DNA of 18,950 nt from Ruminococcus sp. UBA7477 (GCA_002479715.1 DLOT01000015.1:13839-32788); one strand, 5' to 3'. Shown: positions 8,291 through 14,831, counted from the first letter of the stretch. The notes: a model not told the origin generated them from the letters alone. Program-made: numbers and translations.

Positions 8291-8314
8291 GATATGCAGC
8301 TTAGCGCCCGTCGG
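8281..8314 (+). promoter_or_regulatory. Antiterminator alternative of the riboswitch
   Basis: CCGATGGGTG (8281-8290) can pair over 10 positions (two wobbles) with CGCCCGTCGG (8305-8314). This would consume both the 3' strand of P1 and the 5' arm of the terminator, so it excludes both. High ligand therefore favours termination and low ligand favours read-through. Confidence 0.75.
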
Positions 8315-8332
8315 TAACGATGGGCGCTTTTT
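8304..8332 (+). terminator. Riboswitch-controlled intrinsic terminator
   Basis: GCGCCCGTCG (8304-8313), loop GTAA, CGATGGGCGC (8318-8327), then TTTTT. The 10-pair stem has one wobble. It lies between aptamer and gene. Confidence 0.9.
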
Positions 8333-8375
8333 CGACCTCTTTTTAGGAATTATTGATGATTCGGAGGACGGAAAA

Positions 8376-8801
8376 ATGCTGTCAAACAAACTCAAAAAGG
8401 AAAGAAAAATCGTTTCTATCTGCGAGGAAAGCCGTGACTTCCATGTGGGTGACACCTTCAAAAAAGTTGTCTTTGCGGATGACGATGATGAACAGGTTAA
8501 AACAACAGCCGGCATCTCTTATTGCGGAAGGGTCAGCGGTGACGAAGCGCTATTCCGCACAGGCGACGGTCGTGTGTACTTCTCCATCTGCGATGGATGG
8601 GGCGAAAAAGACGGAATCCTTTATGGACTGGAGCAAGGTATTTTCTTTGATTTCGGACACCCCACGACGGAGGAAACTATTCTTTCCGAATGTGAAAAAG
8701 GACTTGGCTCATATAGCACTTGGGGCGGAGCGATGGCTTATCAATCAAGAAAAGGAACGCTCGACACAATCGCAAAGGTCATGAAAAAGAAACTCAAGTA
8801 A
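8376..8801 (+). CDS. Unknown 141-residue protein under riboswitch control
   Basis: I chose ATG 8376, with CGGAGG at 8362-8367. The in-frame ATG at 8277 lies inside the aptamer and would place the terminator within the gene. No family recognised. Residues 1-11 are basic (KLKKERK). They are followed by an apparently beta-rich body: KIVSICEESRDFHVGD, VVFADDDDEQ, TAGISYCGRV, ALFRTGDGRVYFSICDGWG, GILYGLEQGIFFDFG, then a helix TTEETILSECEKG, a glycine/aromatic stretch GSYSTWGGAMAY and a basic helical tail. Cys and His are present, but no clear metal site. No signal peptide or membrane segment. SAM riboswitches normally control sulfur or SAM metabolism genes; this protein shows no resemblance I can see to those. 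Context (BREX cargo) suggests a stress- or defence-related role, as inference. Confidence 0.8.
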   Translation: MLSNKLKKERKIVSICEESRDFHVGDTFKKVVFADDDDEQVKTTAGISYCGRVSGDEALFRTGDGRVYFSICDGWGEKDGILYGLEQGIFFDFGHPTTEETILSECEKGLGSYSTWGGAMAYQSRKGTLDTIAKVMKKKLK

Positions 8802-8850
8802 ACCAGTCAGGTTTTGACTCGGTGAAAACTCAATAAGCTGCATGAAGCAT

Positions 8851-8880
8851 CCGCCCCGGATCGTGTGCCGGAGGCGGCTT
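8851..8880 (+). terminator. Terminator-like hairpin after the riboswitch-controlled gene
   Basis: CCGCC-CCGG (8851-8859), loop ATCGTGTG, CCGG-A-GGCGG (8868-8877), followed by the T-rich CTTCTTTC. The outer CATGAA (8841-8846) can also pair with TTCATG further on. Confidence 0.6.
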
Positions 8881-8901
8881 CTTTCATGTTCATTCCGATT
8901 T

Positions 8902-8930
8902 TACTCTTGCCGTCAGAAGTGGTATAATTC
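8902..8930 (+). promoter_or_regulatory. Probable sigma-A promoter for the SymE-like gene
   Basis: TTTACT (8902-8907), a 17-base spacer and a perfect TATAAT (8925-8930), ~36 bases upstream of the start codon. Confidence 0.65.
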
Positions 8931-8966
8931 CGTGTAGGCATTGGCGACCATGAAAGGATGGTGCCA

Positions 8967-9158
8967 ATGAAGGAAAGAAAACTCAGAGTCTATAACTCAC
9001 GCAGGAAACACGGTGTTCCGTGTATTGAGCTGCAAGGCGCTTGGCTTGCAGAAATGGGGTTTCACCCCGGTGATTACATCACCGTTTCGGGAGAAGACAA
9101 CACTCTAAAAATCAAACTCTCTCAGCGCTTCTCAGATGTGAAACCTGTTCAATCGTAG
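8967..9158 (+). CDS. SymE-like small protein (type I toxin family, AbrB-like fold)
   Basis: 63 residues from ATG 8967, with AAAGGATGG upstream; the in-frame ATG at 8958 is too close to that site. The sequence RVYNSRRKHGVPCIELQG, then WLAEMGFHPGDYITV and LKIKLS, is the SymE family pattern: a short SpoVT/AbrB-like swapped barrel with a W-L-x3-G-F-x2-G motif. E. coli SymE is an SOS-induced toxin held down by an antisense RNA. Many Firmicute homologues sit on mobile elements without proven toxicity. No consensus antisense promoter is evident over the start. The gene stands alone, with its own promoter and a shared downstream terminator. Confidence 0.72.
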   Translation: MKERKLRVYNSRRKHGVPCIELQGAWLAEMGFHPGDYITVSGEDNTLKIKLSQRFSDVKPVQS

Positions 9159-9209
9159 CATTTGTATCCCCCAAACAACCCAAACAGTTATAGGTCGCCA
9201 TGCTGAAAA

Positions 9210-9241
9210 GTCGCTATTCTTATTCAGAGTAGCGGCTTTTT
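9210..9241. terminator. Bidirectional terminator between convergent genes
   Basis: GTCGCTATTC (9210-9219) pairs with GAGTAGCGGC (9227-9236) with two wobbles. It is followed by TTTTT on the plus strand and preceded by AAAA (T-run on the minus strand). It separates the SymE-like gene (+) from yolD (-). Confidence 0.8.
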
Positions 9242-9247
9242 CCTTTA

Positions 9248-9676
9248 TCAATCAATATCTCCATCCGGGAAGATCGTACTTTCTATCTGTCGGATGTCAT
9301 CCATGAAAATCTCTTTCCCGTCCGTGAAGATCAGGAGACGTTCATAGTCTTCAATCCTCTTGACACAGCCCGTGTGTTCAATGTAGGCACCCCCGGCTTT
9401 TCGCTCATCGGGAAGAAAATAGGTGACGGTAATCTCCGGCTGTTCGTCGATATGCTCGGCAAGGTAGTTGAACCGCATATTGAGTAGCTCGGCATCCGTT
9501 TCACTTAGCTGCCGCCGTTCCTCTGTAAGACGCCCTGTTTCATTGATGGCGCTGTCATACCCGGTCAGGGCGGCGAAAGGTGCAAACTGTGCTGCCCGGT
9601 CGTAGACGCTCATGTGCTTTCGTGTCGTTGACTGCTTGTGCGGCAGATGAATCATATCACTGTACTTATCAGACAT
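9248..9676 (-). CDS. YolD-like protein
   Basis: 142 residues. The YolD family is recognisable from YDRAAQFAPFAALTGYDSAI followed by E-ERRQLSETDAELLN, and from a C-terminal beta region (VTYFLPDERKAGGAY, DGKEIFMDDIRQIES). In Firmicutes, YolD-like proteins are encoded beside Y-family polymerases (YqjX/YqjW, YolD/UvrX) and are thought to play the UmuD-like partner role in SOS mutagenesis. Here it lies 14 bases after the polymerase gene and is the last gene of the minus-strand operon, with a terminator just beyond its stop. Soluble and cytoplasmic. Confidence 0.9.
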   Translation of the reverse strand: MSDKYSDMIHLPHKQSTTRKHMSVYDRAAQFAPFAALTGYDSAINETGRLTEERRQLSETDAELLNMRFNYLAEHIDEQPEITVTYFLPDERKAGGAYIEHTGCVKRIEDYERLLIFTDGKEIFMDDIRQIESTIFPDGDID

Positions 9677-9690
9677 AACGGCGTCCCTTC

Positions 9691-11199
9691 CTATTTCTTG
9701 TGACCGCCGATCTGCTCGTTGCGTTCTCTGGCGGTTGCGCCTTCCGTATAGTTGATGCCACGCAGAATCGAGTTCTTGCCGTATTTTTTTCGGATGCTCA
9801 GAATGGCTTCCTGTCGGCTTCTCTCCTTATCGAGCGAAGCCTTTTCCTTTGCCCGTTCCCGTTCCTTCGCCTCATAGTCCTCAAAGAGAGAAAGCTGTAC
9901 TGCGCCGGTATCTTCCTTGACTTCACTCTCCGAAACAAGATGGGCAACACAAATGTTGATTCTCCTGACCAAAAGGTTCTTATCGACAACACGGTCGAAA
10001 AGCTCCATGACAGCCTTTTCAATGAGTGACCCGGCAGAAGTCTGACGGTTCAGATTTTGTGTGCCGTGAGCGTGTTTCGGAACAGGTCTTCCATAATGGT
10101 CAGAGGTGACTTCCCCATGATACAGCTTTGCAATCTTTGAATCCCGCAGATTTTCTATATCATAGCCAATGGTCAAAACCACCTGATCGGTGACGAGTTT
10201 CTTTTCTACTAAGTCATAGACAAGGGAATCCGTCATTTCTCTTGCAACGATCTTTGCTTTTTCAAAGGTGTACGGTGAGGACAGGACTTGCCCAGAACTA
10301 AGACTGTTGCTTGCAGGCTTGTATGCTTTGACATCGGCAATCGTAACAGGCTCCCAACCCCACGCATGGTCGATCAGAAGCTCCGCATTGATACCGAACA
10401 GCTTGTAAAGGCGGTCTTCACCGTACTGTGTCAGGGACATCCGTGCCACATCGCCCATTGTAAACATTCCGTTGGCTTCCAGTTTAGAGGCGATCCCACC
10501 ACCAACCCGCCAAAAAGAAGTGAGCGGTTTGTGATCCCAAAGAAGTTCCCGATAGGAGATTTCATCCAGTTCTGCAATGCGAACCCCGTCTTTGTCGGCG
10601 GGCATCTTCTTCGCCACAATATCCATAGCGATCTTGCAGAGGTACATATTTGTACCGATTCCTGCTGTCGCCGTGATACCCGTCGTTGCGAGAACATCCC
10701 GAATCATGGTCATGGCAAGCTCATGCGCCGTCATGTTGTAGGTCTTCAGGTAATTCGTGGCGTCGATGAACACCTCGTCGATAGAGTAGACATGGATGTC
10801 GTTCGGGGACACATACTTCAGGTATACCTCGTAGATGATCGTGCTGTATTCGATGTAGTACGCCATCCTCGGCGGCGCAACGATGTAATCAAGCTCCAAT
10901 TCGGGGTGGTTTTGCAGCTCGGTGAAATCGCTGGATTTACCCGTAAAAGTGCGCCCCGGCGCATTGCGCCTGCGCTCGCTGTTGACCTCCTTGACCTTTT
11001 GGATGACCTCAAACAAGCGGGGACGCCCCGGAATCCCGAAGGATTTCAGGGACGGTGAAACGGCGAGGCAAATCGTCTTTTCCGTTCTGGTCAAATCCGC
11101 CACTACGAGATTTGTTGTAAGCGGATCAAGCCCCAGTTCGTTGCACTCGACGGAGGCATAATACGATTTCAGGTCTATGGCAATGTATTGCTTTTCCAT
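9691..11199 (-). CDS. Y-family (UmuC/DinB-like) translesion DNA polymerase
   Basis: 502 residues from ATG 11199. A TTG-started version at 11223 would overlap the AAGGAGG site, so I prefer the ATG even though the spacing is long (~13 bases). The palm motif AIDLKSYYASVE (residues 7-18) and YSIDEVFID with D141/E142 are the catalytic carboxylates of Y-family polymerases. R-P-R-LFEVIQKV and a helix-hairpin-helix-like LTSFWRVGGGIASKLEANG support the family. The length and charged tail match the mobile-element UvrX/YqjW group. It performs error-prone lesion bypass, probably with the YolD-like protein encoded downstream. Such genes are sometimes misannotated as DNA methylases. Position under an XRE/ImmA pair suggests DNA-damage control. 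Confidence 0.92.
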   Translation of the reverse strand: MEKQYIAIDLKSYYASVECNELGLDPLTTNLVVADLTRTEKTICLAVSPSLKSFGIPGRPRLFEVIQKVKEVNSERRRNAPGRTFTGKSSDFTELQNHPELELDYIVAPPRMAYYIEYSTIIYEVYLKYVSPNDIHVYSIDEVFIDATNYLKTYNMTAHELAMTMIRDVLATTGITATAGIGTNMYLCKIAMDIVAKKMPADKDGVRIAELDEISYRELLWDHKPLTSFWRVGGGIASKLEANGMFTMGDVARMSLTQYGEDRLYKLFGINAELLIDHAWGWEPVTIADVKAYKPASNSLSSGQVLSSPYTFEKAKIVAREMTDSLVYDLVEKKLVTDQVVLTIGYDIENLRDSKIAKLYHGEVTSDHYGRPVPKHAHGTQNLNRQTSAGSLIEKAVMELFDRVVDKNLLVRRINICVAHLVSESEVKEDTGAVQLSLFEDYEAKERERAKEKASLDKERSRQEAILSIRKKYGKNSILRGINYTEGATARERNEQIGGHKK

Positions 11200-11237
11200 G
11201 CATTCCGTCAAGCCTCCTTCCAAATGGGGGATGTAAT

Positions 11238-11726
11238 TCAGATTTTGCTTAGAGCATTACGAACTTCCATTAAGGCAAAACCGAGAAGATTTTGCCCTTG
11301 CCATTTTGACAAATCTGTACGCCGTGGGTCAGTCATAGATAAACCAATACCCCATATCTTGTCATGAACAGCACATTCCGCAAGAACAGCGTCTTGCGTA
11401 GACAGCAAGCGACTATTTATTTCATCGTTTTGTTTGAATTTTTCAATAAGACCCTCATATACAATGATTTGCCGCAAGCCGTTCCAAAGGGTGTCGTTGT
11501 AATCTCGTACAGATCTCCCTAAAGCCTTGATTTCTCCAACATCGTCTGTTTGTCTAATCCTGTTTGCCGTGTCGGTATCGTGAAAGACAATCGCTTTGCG
11601 ATACATCATATATTGTTCCATAGAAGTGAAAGAAATTCCGTTCCAGATAAAATCAGACAAATACCAATTACTAAGATACCCATTCACTTCGTTCGGGTTA
11701 TGAAAACAAATCACTTCGTTTTGCAT
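11238..11726 (-). CDS. NADAR family protein (YbiA-like)
   Basis: 162 residues. NADAR (DUF1768) features: an N-terminal GYLSNWYLSDFIWNGISF, then SMEQYMMYRKA, GRSVRDYNDTLWNGLR, and the end WGIGLSMTDPRR-D-SKWQGQNLLG with the W-G-G-x-N-x-LG motif. Family members include N-glycosidases acting on riboflavin-pathway intermediates (YbiA) and enzymes that remove ADP-ribose from guanine in DNA (partners of DarT1 toxins). No DarT-like gene is visible in the window, so the substrate cannot be named. Its place directly upstream of a translesion polymerase fits a nucleic-acid or nucleotide repair role, by inference. The start at 11726 is close behind the flavodoxin stop, in the same operon. Confidence 0.88.
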   Translation of the reverse strand: MQNEVICFHNPNEVNGYLSNWYLSDFIWNGISFTSMEQYMMYRKAIVFHDTDTANRIRQTDDVGEIKALGRSVRDYNDTLWNGLRQIIVYEGLIEKFKQNDEINSRLLSTQDAVLAECAVHDKIWGIGLSMTDPRRTDLSKWQGQNLLGFALMEVRNALSKI

Positions 11727-11767
11727 GATAATACTTCCTTCCGAATCAAATCAAATACAACAAGGTG

Positions 11768-12247
11768 TCACAGATTCAACCCGTCCACCCATTTGGAAAG
11801 CTCAGAAGCAGAGGCGGAGGACTTGAAGACTTTACCTTCCATCAGCTTTGCGCCCTTGCAGCTCGGTAGGAGTTTTTCATTCGTCTTGCCCATGCCGCTG
11901 CCGCCGGATGTCGCAAAGGGAATGATAGTCTTGCCGGACATATCGTAGCTCTCAAGGAATGTATTGATGATCGTCGGAGCGACATACCACCATACCGGGA
12001 ACCCCACAAATACGGTGTCATAGTCGCTCATGTTGTCCCGCACATTACGGATCGCCGGACGGGATGCCGGGTCGTTCATTTCAAGAGTGCTGCGGGACTT
12101 TTTGTTCGTCCAGTCAAGATCGGCTTTTGTGTACGGTGTTTTCGGTTCGATGGCAAACACATCTGCGCCGATAGCTTCTGCCAGAGTTTCCGCCAGCTTT
12201 GCGGTCGTTCCACTTGCCGAAAAATATGCTACTAAAATTCTGCTCAT
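11768..12247 (-). CDS. Flavodoxin
   Basis: 159 residues, normal short-chain flavodoxin length. The ATG is preceded by TGGAGGAAC. The FMN phosphate loop AYFSASGTTAKLAETLAEAIGA is at the N-terminus; VFVGFPVWWYVAPTIINTFLE supplies the aromatic isoalloxazine contacts, and IIPFATSGGSGMG is the third flavin-contacting loop. It is a one- or two-electron carrier in the cytoplasm; the partner is unknown. Its presence between an ImmA-type peptidase and NADAR is unusual cargo; it may be a passenger gene or a redox supplier for this operon. Confidence 0.92.
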   Translation of the reverse strand: MSRILVAYFSASGTTAKLAETLAEAIGADVFAIEPKTPYTKADLDWTNKKSRSTLEMNDPASRPAIRNVRDNMSDYDTVFVGFPVWWYVAPTIINTFLESYDMSGKTIIPFATSGGSGMGKTNEKLLPSCKGAKLMEGKVFKSSASASELSKWVDGLNL

Positions 12248-12282
12248 AATAGTTCCTCCATATCTGAGTCCGTAAGCCGACT

Positions 12283-12807
12283 CTATGCTTTAATATTTTT
12301 GAAGAAATCGCTTCTTGGCTCGAACGGGATTCGGAGATGATAGCCGAGCCGGTTCAGCTCTTGAAGTTTTATCAGCATGAGATTGATCTCGGAATTCATC
12401 GCTTTGGCGATTTGAACGACATCATATCCGTTTCGGACATAATCAAGACAATCATCGGTGTCTATCAGTAGATGTGCGGCGAAGGCGTTTGCTTCATATT
12501 CGGTAGAGCTTTGCATTCGGAACAGCTCAAACTCTTTCATGCCTTCCCCTTTGGCAAGCTCTCTGTGGTAGGCGTCGTGACCCAGTTCGTGTCCGGCAAC
12601 CATCTGCATGAGATATTCATCCATTCGGTCGTTCAGAAACATCGCACGGTGCTTCCAACGGTAGACATACATTCCGAGAAGGTCGTTGAAATAATCAACC
12701 TGAATCACCTCAACGCCCGATGCCTGTGCCAATTTTATTGTGTTTCTCGTTCCGTGCATTTGAACGAGGCTGTTGGCTTTTTTGTAGATTCCAACAGAGT
12801 CAATCAT
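12283..12807 (-). CDS. ImmA/IrrE family metallopeptidase
   Basis: 174 residues. The zinc-peptidase motif HELGH is at residues 73-77, with EYEANAFAAHLL (about 103-114) supplying the third ligand. In ICEBs1-type elements ImmA cleaves the partner repressor ImmR after DNA damage or cell-cell signalling, derepressing the element. Here it lies downstream of an XRE repressor gene on the same strand, the classic pair. The start codon follows AAGGGGGTGGGA, and a small hairpin (12827-12847) sits just upstream of that site. The C-terminus (RIPFEPRSDFFKNIKA) is typical in length. Confidence 0.9.
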   Translation of the reverse strand: MIDSVGIYKKANSLVQMHGTRNTIKLAQASGVEVIQVDYFNDLLGMYVYRWKHRAMFLNDRMDEYLMQMVAGHELGHDAYHRELAKGEGMKEFELFRMQSSTEYEANAFAAHLLIDTDDCLDYVRNGYDVVQIAKAMNSEINLMLIKLQELNRLGYHLRIPFEPRSDFFKNIKA

Positions 12808-12826
12808 TTCATTCCCACCCCCTTGT

Positions 12827-12847
12827 TCAGGGCATACTACGCCCTGA
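12827..12847 (-). other. Hairpin just upstream of the ImmA ribosome binding site
   Basis: TCAGGGC (12827-12833) and GCCCTGA (12841-12847) form a perfect 7-pair stem with a 7-base loop. On the minus-strand transcript it ends ~5 bases before AAGGGGG. No T-run follows. It may tune ImmA level relative to the repressor. Confidence 0.45.
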
Positions 12848-12884
12848 GTAAAGTATAGCGAATCGTGTGTCCGTAAAATAGGAC

Positions 12885-13289
12885 TTATTTCTTATACTTC
12901 TTTGGAGTGTACTTCTTATTATCGTCTTTGGCTTTCCAGTAAAGCTCCTGCATCGCCCGCATAACACCATCGAGATCATCTTCGGACAGCTCGCCACCGG
13001 CGTACAGCCCTCCGATTTCCTCTACAAGCTGCATAGCCTGCTTTTTACCACGGTATCCGTACTTCTCCTGAGCGGATTCGACGAACTCATCGTCCTCATT
13101 ATGTAATTCTGACGGGTCAACACCGAGAATCTTTGCAAGCGTCGTGTACGTTGCTCGATTCTTCGGATAAGTCTTCCCACTTTCATAATTGGAAATGGTG
13201 TTCACATGGATTCCTGCTGCTTTTGCAAGCTCGCTTTGCTCCAAACCATTATCCAGTCTGAACTTGCGTAGCTTTTCACCGAACTTCAT
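12885..13289 (-). CDS. XRE-family repressor (ImmR-like)
   Basis: 134 residues from ATG 13289, set by GAAAGGAG 8 bases upstream; a longer in-frame start at 13316 lacks a site. The N-terminal helix-turn-helix is clear: EKLRKFRLDNGLEQSELAKA, then GIHVNTISNYESGKTYP. The acidic middle and C-terminal region (ESAQEKYGYRGKKQAMQLVEEIGGLYAGGELSEDD, described here in part) is typical of ImmR-type regulators paired with ImmA. A perfect 17-base palindrome lies in its own 5' leader, and two sigma-A promoters lie upstream, so autoregulation is likely. It probably also controls the rightward operon at 13516. Confidence 0.9.
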   Translation of the reverse strand: MKFGEKLRKFRLDNGLEQSELAKAAGIHVNTISNYESGKTYPKNRATYTTLAKILGVDPSELHNEDDEFVESAQEKYGYRGKKQAMQLVEEIGGLYAGGELSEDDLDGVMRAMQELYWKAKDDNKKYTPKKYKK

Positions 13290-13316
13290 GCTGTTTGCTC
13301 CTTTCAACAAGCTCAC

Positions 13317-13333
13317 TCACAAATAATTTGTGA
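13317..13333. promoter_or_regulatory. Perfect 17-base operator-like palindrome
   Basis: TCACAAAT-A-ATTTGTGA. Further half-sites TTGTGA occur at about 13400-13407 and 13423-13429. It is a candidate binding site for the adjacent XRE repressor. Confidence 0.7.
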
Positions 13334-13350
13334 ATTTTTAGGATTACCCC

Positions 13351-13379
13351 TTGACAAACACAATTCAAGTGTGTATACT
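13351..13379 (+). promoter_or_regulatory. Sigma-A promoter for the rightward control operon
   Basis: TTGACA (13351-13356), a 17-base spacer and TATACT (13374-13379). Transcription would start near 13386 and reach the gene at 13516 after a ~130-base leader. Confidence 0.82.
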
Positions 13380-13410
13380 GAAAGCGTACTCCCAAGTAAC
13401 TTGTGATTTC

Positions 13411-13439
13411 ATTATAAGGCAAGTTGTGAGTGTTGTCAA
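13411..13439 (-). promoter_or_regulatory. Consensus sigma-A promoter for the XRE-ImmA operon
   Basis: On the minus strand: TTGACA (13439-13434), a 17-base spacer and TATAAT (13416-13411). Transcription would start near 13404 and run left over the plus promoter. The spacer holds TCACAACTT, resembling the operator half-site. Confidence 0.82.
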
Positions 13440-13515
13440 GGGGTTCGAGAAAAATTTCAAAAATTCTCCGAAATTTTCCGATGACGGCTCACGCCATTCC
13501 GATGGAGGTGAAGAC

Positions 13516-13764
13516 ATGGAAGGACGAAGAAAAGTTTATGTATCGGTCAATGCCGATTTCAACCCGGAGGGACGGTGCCGTCCCAAAAGCATTACATTTG
13601 AAGATGGGCAGCTTTATGAAATCGACAAGGTGCTGCAAGCCTGTCGTGCAGCATCCACGAGAGTTGGAGGGACAGGCATCCGTTATACCATATCAATCTT
13701 TGGAAGACAGACTTTTCTGTTCAATGAAAAGAACGGAAGATGGTTTGTCGAGGCAAAGTGTTAG
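13516..13764 (+). CDS. Small unknown protein, first gene of the rightward control operon
   Basis: 82 residues. ATG 13516 is set by GGAGGTG 5-8 bases upstream; the frame is open further upstream but crosses the promoter. No named family recognised. It begins RRKVYVSVNADFNPEGRCRP and continues with ITFEDGQLYEIDKVLQACRA and IRYTISIFGRQTFLFNEKNG, ending RWFVEAKC. The alternating pattern suggests a small, mostly beta protein with one helix. The stop codon overlaps the ribosome binding site of the next gene, indicating coupling. Probably element-specific housekeeping or regulation. Confidence 0.82.
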   Translation: MEGRRKVYVSVNADFNPEGRCRPKSITFEDGQLYEIDKVLQACRAASTRVGGTGIRYTISIFGRQTFLFNEKNGRWFVEAKC

Positions 13765-13773
13765 GAGGAAAAA

Positions 13774-14508
13774 TTGAGGCATTTATCACGAATGGAAATT
13801 GAGTTGATCGGCGACCGGGTACTGAACGCCTATTATAAGCTGCCGACCGTCAACAAGGATCAGCTTTGTCGTATTGAGCCGGAGGTGTTGATTCAGGATG
13901 TTCTAAATCTGACGCTTGACTATTGCCACCTTTCCGTGGACGGCTCGGTATTAGGTGTGACCTCGTTCAAGCCCGTAGAGCTGAATGTGTTTGGGCTGGA
14001 CGATGAGCAGCAATCGTATTACATGGACGGAAAGACGATCCTTGTGGAGAAAGACTTGCATGAAAACTCAACTCAGTGTGGGCGGTGTAATTTCACAATG
14101 GCGCACGAAGCAAGCCATCAGATTCTTAAAATGCTGTTCCCGGTGGACTATGGGATGAAACCGTCCCGTCCGGCGCTGCATTTCTACCGTCCGCACTCGG
14201 AAACCCGCAAGCCTATCTCCGACTGGGAGGAATGGCAAGCAAATACGTTGGCAGCGGCGATTCTCTTACCTGTGGATTTGGTCGGCAAAGCGTTATTTAC
14301 ATTTCAGTTGCCGACGAATATTAAGGTACTAAGCAAGAGATTCGATGAAAGAGTTTTTGCCCGGTTCGAGGATGCAGCCAATTTTCTCGGCGTGTCGAAA
14401 ACAGCTTTTGCGATCCGGCTGAAGCAGTTCGGTATCTTAGAGAAAGACTATACGGATAGCCCGTATTCGGTAATTGACGTTTTCAACGATGAAAAGGAGA
14501 AGGTATAA
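13774..14508 (+). CDS. Second ImmA/IrrE-like HExxH metallopeptidase, TTG start
   Basis: 244 residues. The start is TTG at 13774, 5 bases after a perfect TAGGAGG; the next ATG lies 18 bases further in. The zinc motif HEASH is at residues 111-115, and EEWQANTLAAAILLP (about 152-166) carries the downstream acidic ligand typical of ImmA/IrrE proteins. A Cys pair (CGRC, 102-105) lies just before the active site. The C-terminal ~70 residues (ARFEDAANFLGVSKTAFAIR) look helix-turn-helix-like, a peptidase-DNA-binding layout. Likely a regulator protease of the element. It is longer than the ImmA at 12283 and not a close copy of it. Confidence 0.87.
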   Translation: MRHLSRMEIELIGDRVLNAYYKLPTVNKDQLCRIEPEVLIQDVLNLTLDYCHLSVDGSVLGVTSFKPVELNVFGLDDEQQSYYMDGKTILVEKDLHENSTQCGRCNFTMAHEASHQILKMLFPVDYGMKPSRPALHFYRPHSETRKPISDWEEWQANTLAAAILLPVDLVGKALFTFQLPTNIKVLSKRFDERVFARFEDAANFLGVSKTAFAIRLKQFGILEKDYTDSPYSVIDVFNDEKEKV

Positions 14509-14745
14509 ATGACAAAAAAGAGTATCCGTGAGCAAGACCCCGAACGGTATGCAAAGGTGAAAGCTGAGCAGGAAGAACTCAAGCGCCAATGCTCAGCGCA
14601 GATGTCGCTTGCCCGAATGTGTCCTTACTGCGGACATAGAGTAATCATCCAGTACAGAGGGCAGCATAGCTATTTGCAGGAGAAATGCCCAAACTGCGGA
14701 GAAGAAGTTGTCTTCCCGCCGTTACTGTTCAGACGGGCGAACTAA
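14509..14745 (+). CDS. Small zinc-ribbon protein
   Basis: 78 residues. The ATG follows the previous stop directly (TAAATG), with AAGGAGAAGG upstream, so it is translationally coupled. The N-terminal half is a charged helix (RYAKVKAEQEELKRQCSAQ); the C-terminal half has two Cys pairs, CPYCGH and CPNCGEE, separated by ~20 residues, a classic zinc ribbon. It probably binds nucleic acid or protein. It is the last gene of this small operon before the 428-base structured gap. Confidence 0.82.
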   Translation: MTKKSIREQDPERYAKVKAEQEELKRQCSAQMSLARMCPYCGHRVIIQYRGQHSYLQEKCPNCGEEVVFPPLLFRRAN

Positions 14746-14784
14746 CCAGCCGAAAGAAAACCGTATACGCAACGAATCAGGAAC

Positions 14785-14831
14785 GTGTCCCGGAGCCGCC
14801 TCGTGCGTTGACTTCCCATGTACCGCCTGAT
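14785..14831 (+). repeat. Copy 1 of a ~48-base duplicated motif in the structured gap
   Basis: It shares CGGAGCCGC, then TGCGTTGACTTCCCATGT, then CCGC-TGATT with copy 2 at 14911-14959. Copy 1 is enclosed by GAATCAGG (14774-14781) and its complement CCTGATTC (14826-14833). No coding frame runs through both copies. Confidence 0.75.

Noticed and set aside
8277..8375. Upstream in-frame start for the riboswitch-controlled gene
   Set aside because: It falls inside the aptamer and before the terminator. The ATG at 8376 has a proper GGAGG site.
10288..11058. 256-codon open frame on the plus strand
   Set aside because: Lies entirely opposite the Y-family polymerase gene; no ribosome binding site or recognisable motif.
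9691..11199. DNA methylase as the product of the polymerase gene
   Set aside because: The palm motifs (DLKSYYASVE and SIDEVFID) are those of Y-family polymerases; no SAM-binding or catalytic methylase motif is present.
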